From: Begonia masoniana
Taxonomy: Eukaryota; Streptophyta; Magnoliopsida; Cucurbitales; Begoniaceae
Assembly: GCA_022432975.1 (NCBI GenBank)
Contig: CM039503.1
Span: forward strand, 52,574,466-52,638,465
DNA: 64,000 nucleotides
Direction of reading: 5' to 3'
Shown here: positions 23,127 through 33,556 of the stretch, piece after piece
Position numbering within the stretch: position 1 is the first letter of the stretch
Layout of the letters: every line of letters starts with the position of its first letter
The notes under the pieces: model-generated
Seen by the model: only the letters and a program-made list of their open reading frames with translations
Databases searched by the model: none
What the model was told of the DNA's origin: nothing
Program-made: the position numbers and the translations under genes

Positions 23127-24030
23127 TCAGTTGCTTTCAAGTGCTTGCTGCAGTTTATCGGCTCGCTTCTTTTTATAGGCTTTCAGAAAAGGATCCTGCA
23201 AATTGTAATATCATTTCCTCTGTTACATCTAAAAATCATATTGTTTCTCTGGGCAATTTATGATTGTAGCAACAGCAGAGATTGCCTATCAAATAAACAT
23301 ACTGATAATATTTCAGAAAAAAAATACAGAAACATGAAAGTGACAAGTCTGATGAACTTTGCAAGAAGCTGGCGATAACATAAAATTTCAATGAAGTATG
23401 ATGGATAAGCTGACCAAGTTCATCATTCTGCAAAACACAAGCATACACCAGTACCCAAGCAGTGAGAAGACAATGAATGATAAAAGTAATAAACATCCTG
23501 ACTGTCTTATGGAATGCATTCGGATTTCTCCATTTTAGTTCTTCGCGAAGTGATGAAGTACTGAGTTTTTATACCTTCGGAAGAAACCATACATAATCAG
23601 ATAAAAATTAGTCATGCAGATTGAAACCAAAGTCAGGCGTAGTTCCAATGCATACAAAATCCAATCTCAGATATGCCATAGATATGTAAAATTAATCTTT
23701 TCCAGACCAAAGCAACCAAAATTCTACATAGATGTGTAAAATTATTCCTAACCCTAAAAAACTCTCAAATCAATGGCCTTAAATGTCAAAGCTGGATGAA
23801 TTATTCAATCCGAATCTAATTATCAAGAACCAAATCATAAAATACTAATTAGAAACATAACAAAGAATGACACAATTGAAGGGAAGTATTTCAAAGAAAC
23901 AAAAACGTAGAGAAGAGAGTATAACATTTACCTCTTTAACGAAGATGAAGTTAGCAACAACTAGAGAGGCAACTATGCCTCCTAAAATTGCAACCGGACC
24001 AGTTAGGAGACTCCATTTTCTGTGGATCAT
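23127..24030 (-). CDS. Two-exon membrane microprotein of 55 aa, function unknown
   Basis: Exon 1 (24030-23932) encodes 33 residues starting MIHRKWSLLTGPVAILGG. Exon 2 (23195-23127) encodes 22 residues, DPFLKAYKKKRADKLQQALE plus two more, then TGA. Both junctions are GT-AG and phase 0. The protein has a short basic start, one hydrophobic helix (about 9-30) and a basic, amphipathic tail with KKKR. This layout fits a single-pass protein of the mitochondrial inner membrane or ER, but I do not recognise a named family. The split codon structure and clean domain layout argue for a real gene. The 736-nt intron contains no other coding sequence that I can see. An additional small exon cannot be excluded. 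Confidence 0.68.
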
Positions 24031-24239
24031 CTTCTTCTCCGCCTCGTAGACCTACTCTCTTTCTTCTTCGCGTTCTGATCTTCCGTCCGAACACCACTGC
24101 AATTCGGACTCCTTTTATCCTCTCCTTCATGGGCTTTTCTAGCAAAGCCAACTCACTTTGGGTCAGAAAGGCCCATTTGTGGCTTCTGGGGGTTTTCCTT
24201 CTTCCCCAACCCCACAGCCCACAGGCCACAATGCGCTCA

Positions 24240-24558
24240 TGACCAGTGATCTCATCACCGAACTCAGGAGCAGCAACATCTGTGTGGAAAGCAACAGCGA
24301 TTTCATCAGCAGGAAGCTCACTACTCCTCCATTTCCTGTCTCCTCAGTCGCATCGAGGCTATGGAATCTTCTCTCCGTAACTTACATTCTTCATCTTCTT
24401 CTTTTCGATGCCCTGCTGGTTCTCTTCGAGATGCTGCGGCTCGTACGATTCAACTCCACTTCCATGCCTTTCTTGTTCGGAGATCCCAAACCCCAAGGCA
24501 GCTCAAAGACCTCACTCTGGTTAAGCCCAGCTTCAGCTCTATCAGGTCGTCATTGTTC
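24240..24558 (+). pseudogene. Fragment of a BAG-family chaperone regulator (BAG8-like)
   Basis: The plus frame contains CLLSRIEAMESSLRNL followed by a Ser-rich linker and an IQ-type calmodulin-binding motif, AARTIQLHFHAFLVRR, then a short RQLKDL helix start. This is the order found in plant BAG5-8 proteins just before the BAG domain. There is no start region and no BAG domain; the homology stops at about 24558 where antisense UGT sequence begins. It is a captured or broken exon piece, not a working gene. Confidence 0.65.
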
Positions 24559-25075
24559 AATGGGACGACTTTGCCCTTCTCTTTGGTCTTTGCTAAGAAC
24601 CCTTCTGGCAAGAAATTAAAAGGGTCTTTTTGACTTTGGCTACTGAAGTAACTGGCGTTAGTAGCCTCGTCACTTGGACTCCTCGCGACCCACAGAAACC
24701 TTTTGCTCGCTCATCTCCAACCCCAAGGCCAACTCAGTGATCTGAACCGGAGAAAGGGTCCCACCGATCCCGAAATAGACTAATAGGACAGAGCCACGTG
24801 GCCGATCATCCAACCACTTAAAACACTCTCGAGTCATCAGACCCACTATTCGAGTCCGACGGGGTAAACCCGAGGCTTACCTTCTTCCTCCACTAGTAGA
24901 GCTTTCATGGTTTTAGGCTCCAATTCCACAAAAAGAATTCACCATAATCCCGTCAGCTAAAGTATATCTCTTCTTATGATGCAAAGTCTACTTGTACGAA
25001 TCGTTCTTCCGAATCCTGAACCGGTTCGGGCGCCCTTTGTTCTCACCTCTAAGGACTCCACTTTCAGTCTTGATC
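24559..25075 (-). pseudogene. Broken UGT72-like glucosyltransferase fragment
   Basis: The stretch aligns to the intact UGT at 28740-29219 (gactttgcccttctctttggtc, aagaaattaaaagg, cagaaacc, gacagagccacg). The homology then jumps to the UGT upstream region (ctttgttctcacc...gactccact, matching about 29848), so roughly 630 bp of the N-terminal coding region is deleted. The PSPG box and C-terminus are absent, and indels break the rest. Confidence 0.8.
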
Positions 25076-25179
25076 CTTCTTTCCATCCAGCAGCTGAAAT
25101 ATAAAAGCTCATTTAAAGATATTCAGAAATAAAAGCTAGGTAATTAAAACATTATATATCTCTGGGAAATTATCAATTA

Positions 25180-25556
25180 TAAACTATGATTTTTTTTTCT
25201 TTCAAACCATAAAATAACGTTTTGAACAATGCAAACTATAAAGTATAAAAAATGTGACAATTCAGACCACACTAGACGGACGTTTAAAAACATCGTCCTT
25301 CTGTTCACTGTTCACTGTAAGCAGTGAACGGACGGACGCTTAAAAATACCGTCCGTTCGTTCATTGTTCACGTGAACAGTAACTGTTTACGTTCATTCCT
25401 TTTCCATTTTATAAATTAATTTTTAAAAAATACTAAATGATATTGGATTTACTTAAAATTTTTATCACATATTCACCACGTTATGAGAAGATAATTTGAA
25501 AATGTTCGTAATTTTACAATACTTATATGATTTGTTATAATTTTCTACGGTACAAA
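25180..25556. repeat. Composite repeat with short palindromes
   Basis: 25265-25390 contains nested inverted motifs around ACGGACGGACG, with gttcactgttcact facing agtgaac. 25400-25556 matches the inner part of the foldback elements (aaattaatttttaaaaaatac, ttatgagaagataatttgaaaa). No target duplication found. Confidence 0.4.
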
Positions 25557-26723
25557 CTACTCATCACCCTAAATTCGCAAGAAAAATCAATGAAATAGTG
25601 AGTTTTGACGGTGAGTTGGATTTTCATACGGATTTCAATATCTTTATGTTAAAAATTTGAACTTCTACTCCTCATAATTTCATTTTAACTTCAGATTTTT
25701 TTCCAAGGATCGTTATATCGTCAGAATGATCAACCCAACCTGGAGCATAATGGAGTGGATTGGACAGTACCAAGCCGAACAGACCTAATCGAACCAATTA
25801 GGATCGAATCGAATCAGGGAATTATTTATAAGTTTCTTAGAGTCTCTCATACTACTGATAATGGGTTTATGATACGTTTTGAGGCTTGCATTTTAGTTGG
25901 CCATTCCAGACTTAAACTTTGACGATTTATTGATATTCATCGGTTAAAATAGAGATTTATTTAATATATTTATTTATGCATATAGTTGTTTTATAAAATC
26001 ATTTTGAGTATTTTCTCATAATCATGTTTACTTTGAGTCTTTGAGTATGCATCATCATTTTCTTCGTGATGATCACACTGGCCACGTGTACCGAGTTTGA
26101 TCGACTTAAATAAAGATCATTTTTTTACACACATTCGACTATTAGAAAGTGTGTTTTTTTGTTCGTAAACTAGAATAATGAGACAATTGACATGTCATAC
26201 CTCTAGACGCAAAATTCTAAACTTGATCAAAATATCTTTTTACTTTGCGATCATTGAATATCAACTTTATTATTGTCTATGTCTAGAACATAGTGTGTTC
26301 ATGGTATATAATTACCTTCTTTTTCACTGACATTTATATACTTCAGTAGTGACTTATTTTAATAGTTATAATGGACTTTTTCATACTTATCTTCTCCCTA
26401 ACGACGCACAAAACTCTTTCTAGTCATGTTTTATTTTAATTTTTATACCTGAATTTTTACTATACATGTTCTCTCATATTTCATAAAACTCTCATAACTT
26501 GTTGGGTAGAACAAGCTTCAATCAAATTTTATAAACTAATTTGTATCTCAATTAGTATATTATAGATTAATAATTCCACAAAATTGTATATAGTTATAGT
26601 AAATTTATTAAGGAAAAAAAAACTTATATAATATTTATTAATTTAATGAGAAAAAAATTACTAACGTTAGATTTCCTCTAAAATTAATATAATTAGTATC
26701 ATATTTTAACAACTTATTATTTA
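25557..26723. other. AT-rich spacer
   Basis: No gene, RNA or transposon end recognised. Confidence 0.5.
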
Positions 26724-27571
26724 GGGTAATTATCGATTTGAACTCTGTACTATACACGTTTTTTCAATTCGGCCCATGTACTAAAAAAACCGGTAAACCG
26801 AACCTTGTACTTTGATTCTGTTATCAGTTTTGACCTTCTATCAACAATTTCATTAAACTATCATTGAAAAAATTAACAAACAATCTTGGATTCAGTTGAA
26901 ATTTTTACCACATGTTCACTACTTAATGAGAAGATAATCTGAAAATTTTCGTGATTTTTTAACACATGTACGATTTATTGAAATTTTATTTTACTATTTT
27001 ATAAAACTATTATAATAAATCATACAAATTTTAGAAAATCACGAAACTTTTTCTATTATCTAACAATGATAGGTTGAACATGTAAAAAAGTTTTCAAATA
27101 AATCAAATATTGTTTGGTATTTTTTTAAAAATTAATTTTTAAAGTAAACAAGAAACTGAGATTAATTTAAAAAAATACCAAAAGATATTGAATTTATTTG
27201 AAACTTTTTCCTGATGTTCACCATATTATGGGTAGATAATAATAAACTTTTCGTAATTTTTTAAAAGTTGTATGATTTATTATAATATTTTTAATAAATA
27301 CTAAAATAAAATTACAATAAATCGTAGATGTGTTAAAAAATCACGAAAAGTTTTAGATTATCTTCTCATTAAGTAATGAACATGTGGTAAAAATTTCAAT
27401 TGAATCTAAGATCGTTTGGTAGTTTTTTCAATGAGGGTTTAATGAAATTGTTGATAGAAGGTCAAAACTGATAACAGAATCAAAATACAGGGTTTGGTTT
27501 GCCGATTTTTTTAGTACAGGGGCCGAATTGAAAAAACGTGTATAGTACAGGGTTCAAATCGATAATTTACC
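26724..27571. mobile_element. Foldback DNA transposon (MULE-MITE type), copy 2, 848 bp
   Basis: Long inverted arms start with GGTAATTATCGATTTGAAC at the left and end with the complementary gttcaaatcgataatttacc at the right. The element is flanked by a perfect 9-bp target duplication, TATTATTTA (26715-26723 and 27572-27580). It is collinear with the copy at 18474-19319. There is no coding sequence. The 9-bp duplication suggests mobilisation by a Mutator-type transposase. Confidence 0.87.
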
Positions 27572-27580
27572 TATTATTTA

Positions 27581-28253
27581 TTAATTATTACACTAATTAA
27601 TAATTTACACTTAAACTCCATAAAATTATATGGTAAATATAGCAACCATATGTTTCTTTATTTCTTAAAATTTATTAACACTAGTTTAAATTTAATCAAA
27701 TTATATTTTCTTTGCATATTAATTATATGAATAAAATAGAAATGAAATAATTCAAAATAAAATGTTTAAAAACAAAATACACAATAATATACTAACTTAG
27801 AAGTAAATATCAACCCTATGCTTCTCTCGTTCATCATCGTTAGATCTTCCAAATGCACAGGAATGATACGAACTTGGTTCTTGCTTAACAACGGAGAGTT
27901 CAACGCATAGCCAACGAGTTGTACAATCTCAAGTAGTTTGAGAAAAATTGACTCACCAATCAAAATTATACGAATCGAACTGAGTTCAGTACGCGAGTTG
28001 TCACTGAGCATGTCTGCCACCTTTAAGTCCTCTGCCCCAACTGTCCAATTCCTTTAACAATTTCTAGCTCGCATCCCCACATCTAGGGATTGCTCAGTAA
28101 TGAATGAACTTCCTTTATTTCTACGTCAAAGGAGAAAGCCAATACACAAAAGACAAAATCAGTTTTGGTAGTCTTCACTACTTGTAAATGCTACCAAATT
28201 ATTCAAAACAACAGCTATCAAACAGTCAACTTAATATTTAACAATCATTTAAA
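27581..28253. other. 3' flank of the UGT gene with an unrecognised small open frame
   Basis: A minus-strand frame of 84 codons (28020-27766, starting MADMLSDNSR) is open but resembles nothing I know. It could be a fragment of a degraded element. No promoter or splice sites support it. Confidence 0.25.
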
Positions 28254-29783
28254 CTAAATCAGTCTAACAACGTTGGTCTTTCCCGTTTGATGTTCCTTGC
28301 ATGCCCCATGCATGATCTTCTTCGGTGCTTCTTCCGACCAGGGCTTACGATCTTGATAAGAGACTTGGTTCTTCCACTTTGTCGCCAACTCAGACAGTAC
28401 CTTCGTCGAAGACCCATCTTTGCTCAGAACCCTACCGGCTTCATCTTTTAGCCTCTTCACTTCAATCCCAATCCTTCTCCCTTCCTCGCCGTCCGGCAGA
28501 GCCTTAACCAGTTTACTAATCTCCTCCCGGCTTACCAATTTTGAATCCAGATCGGCGCTCAGCGCTATCTTTATATCTTGGGTTAGCATCACCGCGTTCA
28601 ATTTCTGCTCGGCGAAGAGCGGCCACGCGATGAGCGGCACGCCGTTTACGACGCTCTCCAGCACTGAGTTCCACCCGCAGTGGGTCAAGAACCCGCCCAC
28701 GGCGCCGTGCCGGAGGATCTGAGCCTGTGGGGCCCAGGACGAGACAACTTTGCCCCTCTCTTTGGTCCTTGCTAAGAACCCCTCTGGCAAGAAATTAAAA
28801 GGATCTTTTTGACTTTGGACACTGAAGTAACTGGCGTTTGCAGCCTCGTCACTTGGACTTCTCACAACCCACAGAAACCTTTGCTCGCTCATCTCCAAGC
28901 CCATGGCCAACTCATTGATCTGAGCCGAAGAAAGGGTCCCACCGCTCCCGAACGAGACGAATAGGACAGAGCCACGCGGCTGGTCATCCAACCACTTCAC
29001 ACACTCTGAGTCATCAGACCCACTACTCGGATCCGCGTTCACCAGCGGTCCGACTGGGTAAACCGGAGGCTTACCTTCTTCCTTCACTAGCAGAGCTTTC
29101 ATGGCGTTAGGCTCCAATTCTGCAAAAGAATTCACCATAATCCCGTCAGCTAAAGCATATCTCTTCTTATGATGCAAAGTCCACTTGTACGCATCGTTCT
29201 TACGATCCTGAAGCGGTTCGGGTAAATACTTTCCATGAATCGGAATGCATCCCGGAACCGCCACAGGCTCCGAGAGGTCTCGATATTCTCCGAAGACCTT
29301 CGAATCGAGATGGGGCAGGTAAAGTGATACGGACAGTGCCGTCGCATTGGACGTATAGAATATATAAGAAGGTATGTTGAACTCTTTCCCTACATCGATA
29401 GCATCAGTGGCGAAAATATCGACGACAAAGCCGGAAAGTTTACGTTTCTGGAGAACTAGAGACCTGAAAGCACGGCGGAGAGAAGGAAGAGAACGGGTGA
29501 CAGTGAGAGAGATTATGGTTTCTACTTTGGTTCCTTGAGGTAGATCGTCGCAATTAACGGGAGGAAGAAGGATGTGGGAAATAGAGGGAGGAAGAGAATG
29601 GAGGACTGATTCAAAGGCTTTGCAAGGATTTCCGACGGTAGGGATGATGAAGATTACTTTAAAGCTATGGAGGCTGACGACTCGCTTGGCCAACTCAACG
29701 AGTGGGATTAGATGGCCCATCCCCGCATTTGGAAAAATCACTAGACTCGGTGACTCGTCTGCTTGAGCTTCTACCTTTCCCAT
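28254..29783 (-). CDS. UGT72: UDP-glycosyltransferase, UGT72 family (hydroquinone/monolignol glucosyltransferase-like)
   Basis: Intronless 509-aa GT-B fold enzyme that transfers sugar from a UDP-sugar to small phenolics. The catalytic His is H24 in AGMGHLIPL, and the partner Asp is D122 in VVDIFATDA by comparison with UGT72B1. The PSPG donor-binding box runs from W350 to Q393 (WAPQAQILRHGAVGGFLTHC... to WPLFAEQ); the final Gln favours UDP-glucose. UGT72 members glucosylate monolignols, hydroquinone and flavonols in the cytosol. The substrate here is not determinable. The protein is about 30-40 residues longer than usual: after LATKWKNQ the frame continues through SYQDRKPWSEEAPKKIMHG to VVRLI, an extension I do not recognise. 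A truncated paralogue lies at 24559-25075. Confidence 0.93.
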   Translation of the reverse strand: MGKVEAQADESPSLVIFPNAGMGHLIPLVELAKRVVSLHSFKVIFIIPTVGNPCKAFESVLHSLPPSISHILLPPVNCDDLPQGTKVETIISLTVTRSLPSLRRAFRSLVLQKRKLSGFVVDIFATDAIDVGKEFNIPSYIFYTSNATALSVSLYLPHLDSKVFGEYRDLSEPVAVPGCIPIHGKYLPEPLQDRKNDAYKWTLHHKKRYALADGIMVNSFAELEPNAMKALLVKEEGKPPVYPVGPLVNADPSSGSDDSECVKWLDDQPRGSVLFVSFGSGGTLSSAQINELAMGLEMSEQRFLWVVRSPSDEAANASYFSVQSQKDPFNFLPEGFLARTKERGKVVSSWAPQAQILRHGAVGGFLTHCGWNSVLESVVNGVPLIAWPLFAEQKLNAVMLTQDIKIALSADLDSKLVSREEISKLVKALPDGEEGRRIGIEVKRLKDEAGRVLSKDGSSTKVLSELATKWKNQVSYQDRKPWSEEAPKKIMHGACKEHQTGKTNVVRLI

Positions 29784-29832
29784 GGCTATCGCTTACCTTG
29801 AACTTACTCTGTAGTTCATTTACTGAAAATAA

Positions 29833-29842
29833 TTATTTATAG
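29833..29842 (-). promoter_or_regulatory. TATA box of UGT72-like gene
   Basis: CTATAAATAA on the minus strand, 50-59 nt upstream of the ATG, implying a very short leader of about 20-30 nt. Confidence 0.6.
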
Positions 29843-30139
29843 GCAGCCTTTGTTCTCACCGCTGACTCCACTCTCTCTCTATCTCATTTTAAAACCCTAA
29901 TTTCTCTGCATCGCCCACGTAGGGCACACATCATCCATGCAATTGTCACTTGGATTCTTATTGCCAGAGACAAAGTCTTTTGACATGTCTCATAGAAAGA
30001 GCTTCCTAAACTTTTAAGAGTATGAGGTAATGGGACGAGGATGTGTTATTAGGGTTTGTTTCTTGAACGTAGAAGAAGAATTAATTGAAGGAAAAAGTAT
30101 TACCAATACTATCATTTTGATTGTTAGATTAAATAAAAA

Positions 30140-31080
30140 AATAAAGGAAATTATCAAATTTATCTTTGGGGTCTTTAACAATTTGACCTTAAATTATTTT
30201 CGTTAATAAAATCGTCGTTAAAATACAATTTTGTTAACAAATTGGTCTCTTTAAACTTCCCGTCTCAAAGAAGAGTCCCCTGATCTCCGTGTCATAGAGA
30301 TCGGAGGCTGTTGAGCGATCTTCCGTTCTTGTTCCATTGCTGTATAAAGATGTTAAATTTAAGCTCAAGTTTATTAATCACTCCATAATTTGAGGAGAAT
30401 TTGATAATTATAAATAAATAAATAGATTATTTGGATAGTTTGAATCTTTACTTGGAGAAATAAATAGAGTAATAATTTTAAGATGATCATAGTTACCCTG
30501 TCATCACTTGTATAAAAATGTAGTCAAAAATTGGGTGACACGTGTTGTGATGAATAAGAATCAAGGAACTTTAATAAATATTATATTCGTGAATTCTATT
30601 CTTGTTTGTAGTGTAGCCGTAGGTAAGTTAGCTGCTACACATGGACTAACCTTAAACTTGAAGTTGTCATTTGTTTTACGTGAATTAGGCATCACACATG
30701 GCTCTAGTCCTAAACTTCCAAGTTATTAAGAATCTTGGCATGTTCTAGCCCTTCAAAACTTATTGGTTTTGTAAAAATTGTGATTGAAGTTAGCTTCATT
30801 ATTTCTCACAAATTTCAAGAAAAACGTGCAAAAAAATATATTACAAGGTTTTAAGAAAATATATTTCAAGAACCAGCTATTCGATAGCGAGTTCCAGGAC
30901 TTCAAAAATTTTAACAGAAAATTGGATAGCGGGAGCTCGTTCGTCGAAAACATGAGTATACTGATGGTTATTTTGTTAACGAAATATAGTTTAAGAGTGA
31001 ATTTGTTAACAAATACAATTTAAAAACGAATATGTTAATGAACATGTGGTTTAAGTTTTTTTTTTTTTTTTGGTTAATTA
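30140..31080. repeat. Degenerate inverted repeat region, possible foldback element
   Basis: The left side (ttcgttaataaaatcg, ttttgttaacaaattgg) and the right side (ttttgttaacgaaata, tttgttaacaaatac) carry the same motifs in opposite orientation. Similar sequence lies in CENH3 intron 5. No perfect ends or target duplication were found. Confidence 0.35.
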
Positions 31081-32001
31081 CCCAAATTATATCATAGAAT
31101 TCTAAGAAATATAAACAATTAAGGGAAGATATAAGTCAAAACTAGCACCTTCGCTTGATAATATTACTGATTATTTACTCAAAGTTAAACAATTAAATTT
31201 CAATACAAAGATTAATATTTAAGCAATCATAAGTAATAATCACATTAATTAATATTAAGAAGAAGCCACGCAGCCCACAATCGTTTTAACATATTAATTT
31301 GTTTTGGGGAGTTGTCTTTGTATTTAGGACTCCAATCTTTTGACAATGGCACGATCTGGCTTCTTGAAGCTCAAACAACTCAGAAAAAGTTGGCAAAAAT
31401 AAAATATAGAAAGAGTTAAGAAGTTGCGTAGAAGAAGCTAGAAAGAGAGAACTCTAGGGAGAGTTGTAAAAGTGTATATGTTCAATAAAATTTACCAATT
31501 GAGCCTTGAGGGGCTTACCAATAATAATTATCATAATGTACATGCTATCATAGAGGTAAAATGCTCGATTAATTGAGCAATTAACGATAACTGATTTTAG
31601 CCATCTAACAAAGCAGATTCAATGTGTAAAGACTAGTTATTAGGTGCTAGTTTCATGACGGGATGAATGAATTAAAGTTCATTTCAAATGTTATATTGAA
31701 TTATGATATTTAGGTCAAATTGCAAGAATTATTCATTCTGGCTCCCTGTAATCAGAGAAATTATAAGATAAAGAAAAAAGTTTCGTAAGAACAATTTCTA
31801 ATTCAAATGATTCATGTAATGTCCACTGGTGCTCTCAGTACAATATTGTTTGCTTTAGTCAGGAGTTCGGACGAATTTGTTCTTAGATTAACCCAAAATA
31901 CATTATACTATATAAGAATGAAAACTCTACTAATAAATCATGCATTTTCTACTCTCTCAAAGGATGTGGGATTGTGTACTTCTACTAGTATGGGCTAGAC
32001 C
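31081..32001. other. Left flank of the gypsy insertion
   Basis: AT-rich intergenic DNA without a recognisable gene. It ends in CTCAC (32002-32006), the left copy of the gypsy target duplication. Confidence 0.55.
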
Positions 32002-32480
32002 CTCACTGTAAAACCCGTCAAATTTTAGTAGTAAAAATTTGAGTAAATTTTTCGCGAATTTTAAGTGTAAATAATTGGGATCAATTTCGCTAATTAACGG
32101 TATGAATTTAGATCGTGAAACCGAACGTTCAATTAAAGGTAATTAATTGTAGAATGTTAATAAAAGAATTAATTAAAATAAAAATAAAAAGAAGTAGGTA
32201 AAATTAGAGTTGGCTAATGGGCGGGCTGGCTCGCCAGCCCGCCCGCTTGGCCCGGCTCGGCCCGCCACTGTAGCGGGCCAACGTTGGCTCGGCTCGCTAA
32301 AGTAGCGTGCCGAGCCTGGCCCGGTCCAAATACGCGGTCCGGGCCGAGCCAAGCAACTGGGCTCGCGAGCCCGGAAAAGACCGGGCCAAACGAGCCGGCC
32401 AACGGACCGGCTCGTTTGGCTCGGCAGGCTGGCTGGCTCGCGAGCCCACCCCGTAGCCAGCCCCTGGCCGCCTGGGTAGT

Positions 32481-32678
32481 GGGTTGTTCGAACTTACCAG
32501 ACTTGAGAAGTCGAAGCTCGCCGGAGGATGGGGATACTCGAAGTCGATTTCTGCAACTGGGTTGTCTTCGTTCTTCAATGGGTTGTTCGAACTTACCAGA
32601 CTTGAGAAGTCGAAGTCGCCGGAGGATGGGGATACTCGAAGTCGATTTCTGCAACTGGGTTGTCTTCGTTCTTCAATG
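32481..32678 (+). repeat. Tandem duplication of about 100 bp in the hAT leader
   Basis: Two adjacent copies of a ~100-bp unit beginning GGTTGTTCGAACTTACCAGA and ending TTCGTTCTTCAATGG. They differ by one dinucleotide (aagctcgcc against aagtcgcc). Confidence 0.85.
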
Positions 32679-32948
32679 GAGGATGAGGATGCTCGATGGT
32701 GGACGAGGATTATAGTCCATCGTTCTCTGTCTCCCACTCACACTTCGTCGTCTTCATCAGGGCGAAACACAGAGACGTGCAACTGTGTAACGGTGGTCGG
32801 TGCAAGAGCAAAATAAGGAAGAAGAGTTAGAATGTCTCTCTCTGTGTTTTGCAAAACACAGAGACTCAAAGTCTCTGGCAAAACAGGGACTTACAGTCTC
32901 TGTTTTGCAACTTTGCGAGAGAGAGAGAGAGAGAGAGAGAGAGCACAT

Positions 32949-33201
32949 GACCGTTGCTGAGTGCTGAGAGGGAGAGCGGCAGCAACGGTCATAAGACCGT
33001 TGCTCTCTCTCTCTCAGCACTCAGCAGCAACGGTCATGAGACCGTTGCTTGCTTCTCAATTCTCTCCCTCTCCAGCAACGGTCATTTTTATGACCGTTGC
33101 TTTGCTTGCCGGCTTGCCCAATGCGGCAATGCCCACCAGCCGGCGGCCACACATCTCAGCAACGGTCATTTTTATGACCGTTGCTTTGCTTGCCTATAAA
33201 T
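32949..33201 (+). promoter_or_regulatory. Hairpin array of GACCGTT/AACGGTC sites plus TATA box of the hAT transposase
   Basis: GACCGTT occurs at 32949, 32995, 33040, 33092 and 33176; its complement AACGGTC at 32984, 33029, 33077 and 33161. Eight of the nine pair as short palindromes (for example agcaacggtcat facing atgaccgttgct). TATAAAT follows at 33195. YAACGGYYA resembles the core of plant MSA elements bound by MYB3R factors in G2/M genes; that match is an inference. Confidence 0.6.
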
Positions 33202-33556
33202 TGTCCCTCCCTCCTTTCATTTTTTACACCATCTTTTCTTCAACTCTCACTTCATTAGTTTTTCAATTCCCTCAATTTGTTCTCGATCAATTTGGTGCTA
33301 TCAATCAATTTCTCTGTTCGTGCAATTCACTATTTTTCTCGTTCAACAATGTATATTTTAATTTTTTTTTACATATATTTATATAATTTGTAATTATAGT
33401 TATATTAACTAATTTTTTTTCCATGAATTTTTTTTTTAGATTTCGTAGACGTGAAGTTGATCAATTCACATCACCTACAAGCTTTTGTTGGAAATTGGTT
33501 CTGTGGTATCAATTTATTATTAAAAATTTAATTTTATATATTCAGTTTTATTTATT

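Noticed and set aside
32214..32737. Overlapping open frames on both strands, 140-146 codons
   Set aside because: GC-rich GGCTCG subterminal repeats of the hAT element avoid stops in most frames; no domain is present.
32949..33190. Regularly spaced repeats resembling a CRISPR array
   Set aside because: Eukaryotic sequence, repeats are 7-11 bp palindromes with uneven spacing, and they lie in a transposon promoter.
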